Below, in pieces: positions 5,149-6,140 of a stretch of DNA of 6,140 nucleotides. A program made the translations under genes and the position numbers. Position 1 is the first letter of the stretch; each line of letters starts with the position of its first letter. Location: NCBI GenBank assembly GCA_035513175.1, contig DATKCN010000075.1, forward strand, positions 1 through 6,140, read 5' to 3'. Source of the stretch: DATKCN01 sp035513175. Lineage in GTDB: Bacteria > Chloroflexota > Chloroflexia > Thermomicrobiales > CFX8. The notes under the pieces are model-generated. The model was given only the letters and a program-made list of their open reading frames with translations, did no database searches and was not told the origin of the DNA.

Positions 5149-6140
5149 ATGCGCACGACATTGACGCGTTCGCGCCGCGTGCTGGCCCTGGTGGCCATCG
5201 CACTGGTCGCCAGCACGCTGCTGATGCTGCCGGCCTCCGCCGATCCCAACCTGAGCCTGGGCGGGCTGGCAATGGTGGTCGACACCAATGGGGACGGGCT
5301 GAACCTGCGCACCGGCCCTTCGACCGGCTTCGCGGTGCAGGTCACGATGCCGGAGGGCTCGATCGTGCAGGTCGTTGAAACCGGGCTGACCGACGACACG
5401 GGCCTGGGTTGGACCCAGGTGCGCTACTCCGGGCTGACCGGCTACGCCGCGACGATGTATCTGGCCGCCGCGTCCGGGTTGATCGACCCGCCGCCGGTTG
5501 CGCCGGACCCACCGGCCGCCGATCCGCAACCGAACGGGCTGGCGGCAGGATCGCGGGCGACGGTGTCCGGCACGGGCGGCGACGGGCTCAACGTGCGCTC
5601 GGCGCCGGGCACGTCGGCGACCGTCCTGACCGCGATTCATGAGGGCGCGCGGGTCACCATTCTGGGCGGTCCGGAGCAGGACGCGTCCGGCAACTCCTGG
5701 TATCAGATCGAGACGGTCGTCGTGGGCTGGGCGCATGGCAGCTACCTGATCGCCGACGATCCGGCCGTCGCGCCGGACCCGGTGGATCCACCGGCGGGTG
5801 GGACGAGCGAGCCGCCACCTGCCGCATCGGCCGCCGGTCAGGCGCTGGTCGACGAGGCGATGCTGCACTACGGCACGCCGTATGTGTGGGCGGGCACGAC
5901 GCCGGGAAGCTTCGACTGCTCGGGGTTCACCTACTACGTCGTCAACACGGTGCTGCAGAACAATTTCCCGCGGGCGCTCAGCGAGCAGGTCATGTTCGGG
6001 GTGTTCGTGTCGCGCTCCGAATTGCAACCGGGCGATCTGGTTTTCTTCCAGAACACCTACGAGTGGGGGCTGTCACACGTCGGCATCTACACCGGCAACG
6101 GCATGTTCATTAACGCGGGCAACGAGGACGATCACGTCGG
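5149..6140 (+). CDS. Secreted SH3b-SH3b-NlpC/P60 cell-wall hydrolase-like protein (3' end outside window)
   Basis: The frame is open from ATG 5149 to the window end (330 codons visible). It begins with a signal peptide: RSRR at 7-10, a hydrophobic core at 11-27, and likely cleavage after ASA (29-31). Two bacterial SH3 domains follow, about 40-105 (DGLNLRTGPS, 49-58) and 134-202 (DGLNVRSAPG, 145-154), then Pro/Ala-rich linkers (108-130, 204-226). The NlpC/P60 domain starts near 231, with catalytic C257 in FDCSGF, LQPGDLVFF (292-300) and H310 in SHVGIYTG. NlpC/P60 peptidases cut peptide bonds in peptidoglycan stems, commonly after gamma-D-Glu; SH3b domains usually bind the wall. The third polar residue, usually His, appears to be N322 (FINAG), a tolerated variant in the family. 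AGAGGGG at 5132-5138 lies 10 nt before the ATG, a slightly long spacing. The domain should end within a few dozen residues of the edge. A role in wall remodelling or growth outside the membrane is inferred. Confidence 0.9.
   Translation, partial: MRTTLTRSRRVLALVAIALVASTLLMLPASADPNLSLGGLAMVVDTNGDGLNLRTGPSTGFAVQVTMPEGSIVQVVETGLTDDTGLGWTQVRYSGLTGYAATMYLAAASGLIDPPPVAPDPPAADPQPNGLAAGSRATVSGTGGDGLNVRSAPGTSATVLTAIHEGARVTILGGPEQDASGNSWYQIETVVVGWAHGSYLIADDPAVAPDPVDPPAGGTSEPPPAASAAGQALVDEAMLHYGTPYVWAGTTPGSFDCSGFTYYVVNTVLQNNFPRALSEQVMFGVFVSRSELQPGDLVFFQNTYEWGLSHVGIYTGNGMFINAGNEDDHV

Noticed and set aside
4885..6027. A 380-codon minus-strand frame opposite the SH3-NlpC/P60 gene
   Set aside because: It is Arg/His-rich and featureless, overlaps the promoter and most of a gene with clear signal peptide, SH3b and NlpC/P60 motifs.

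Overview
This is a high-GC bacterial window with four recognisable genes, one gene fragment at the left edge, and three repeat- or hairpin-rich intergenic stretches. Composition, gene style and repeats suggest a Chloroflexota bacterium, perhaps of the Thermomicrobia type. The pointers are a secreted SH3b-SH3b-NlpC/P60 protein, a secreted collagen-like protein with a C-terminal GGG/SYPS-type domain, and two dispersed palindromic repeats of kinds I associate with that phylum. This assignment is inference from memory; another high-GC phylum is possible.

Left part (1-2333). The window opens with the last 46 codons of a membrane protein. A gene-free stretch (142-579) follows, holding a 125-bp element bounded by 23-bp inverted repeats. 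Next comes a divergent pair: a leaderless-peptide (cytoplasmic) CE4/NodB-fold deacetylase on the minus strand (580-1431) and a classical NAD-type short-chain dehydrogenase/reductase on the plus strand (1545-2333). They are separated by about 110 bp with a near-symmetric -10-like heptamer in the middle. Both proteins look soluble and the pairing hints at small-molecule metabolism, but no substrate can be named.

Middle part (2334-4444). A 431-bp convergent spacer with strong GC hairpins separates the SDR from a minus-strand gene for an approximately 559-residue secreted collagen-like protein. Its architecture is unusually regular: signal peptide, short Cys-containing N-domain, then five Gly-X-Y blocks alternating with four 53-56 residue W-R-G-x-W modules resembling CBM5/12 or phage tail-fibre linker domains, then a C-terminal beta-type domain with two cysteines. 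It has a good sigma70-type promoter (TTGACG-N16-TACAAT), which rules out the longest possible start.

Right part (4445-6140). A 704-bp divergent intergenic region carries the collagen-like gene's promoter, a nested inverted repeat of the kind often mistranslated as a 'CHPERSEG'-type protein, and a promoter with a perfect 12-bp palindrome near its expected start site. That promoter precedes a secreted cell-wall hydrolase-like gene (two SH3b domains plus NlpC/P60) that runs off the right edge. The two exported proteins, transcribed away from each other, make this half look like a cell-surface locus. The most noteworthy item is the collagen/WRG-module protein. I see no CRISPR array, tRNA, rRNA, transposase gene or defence system.
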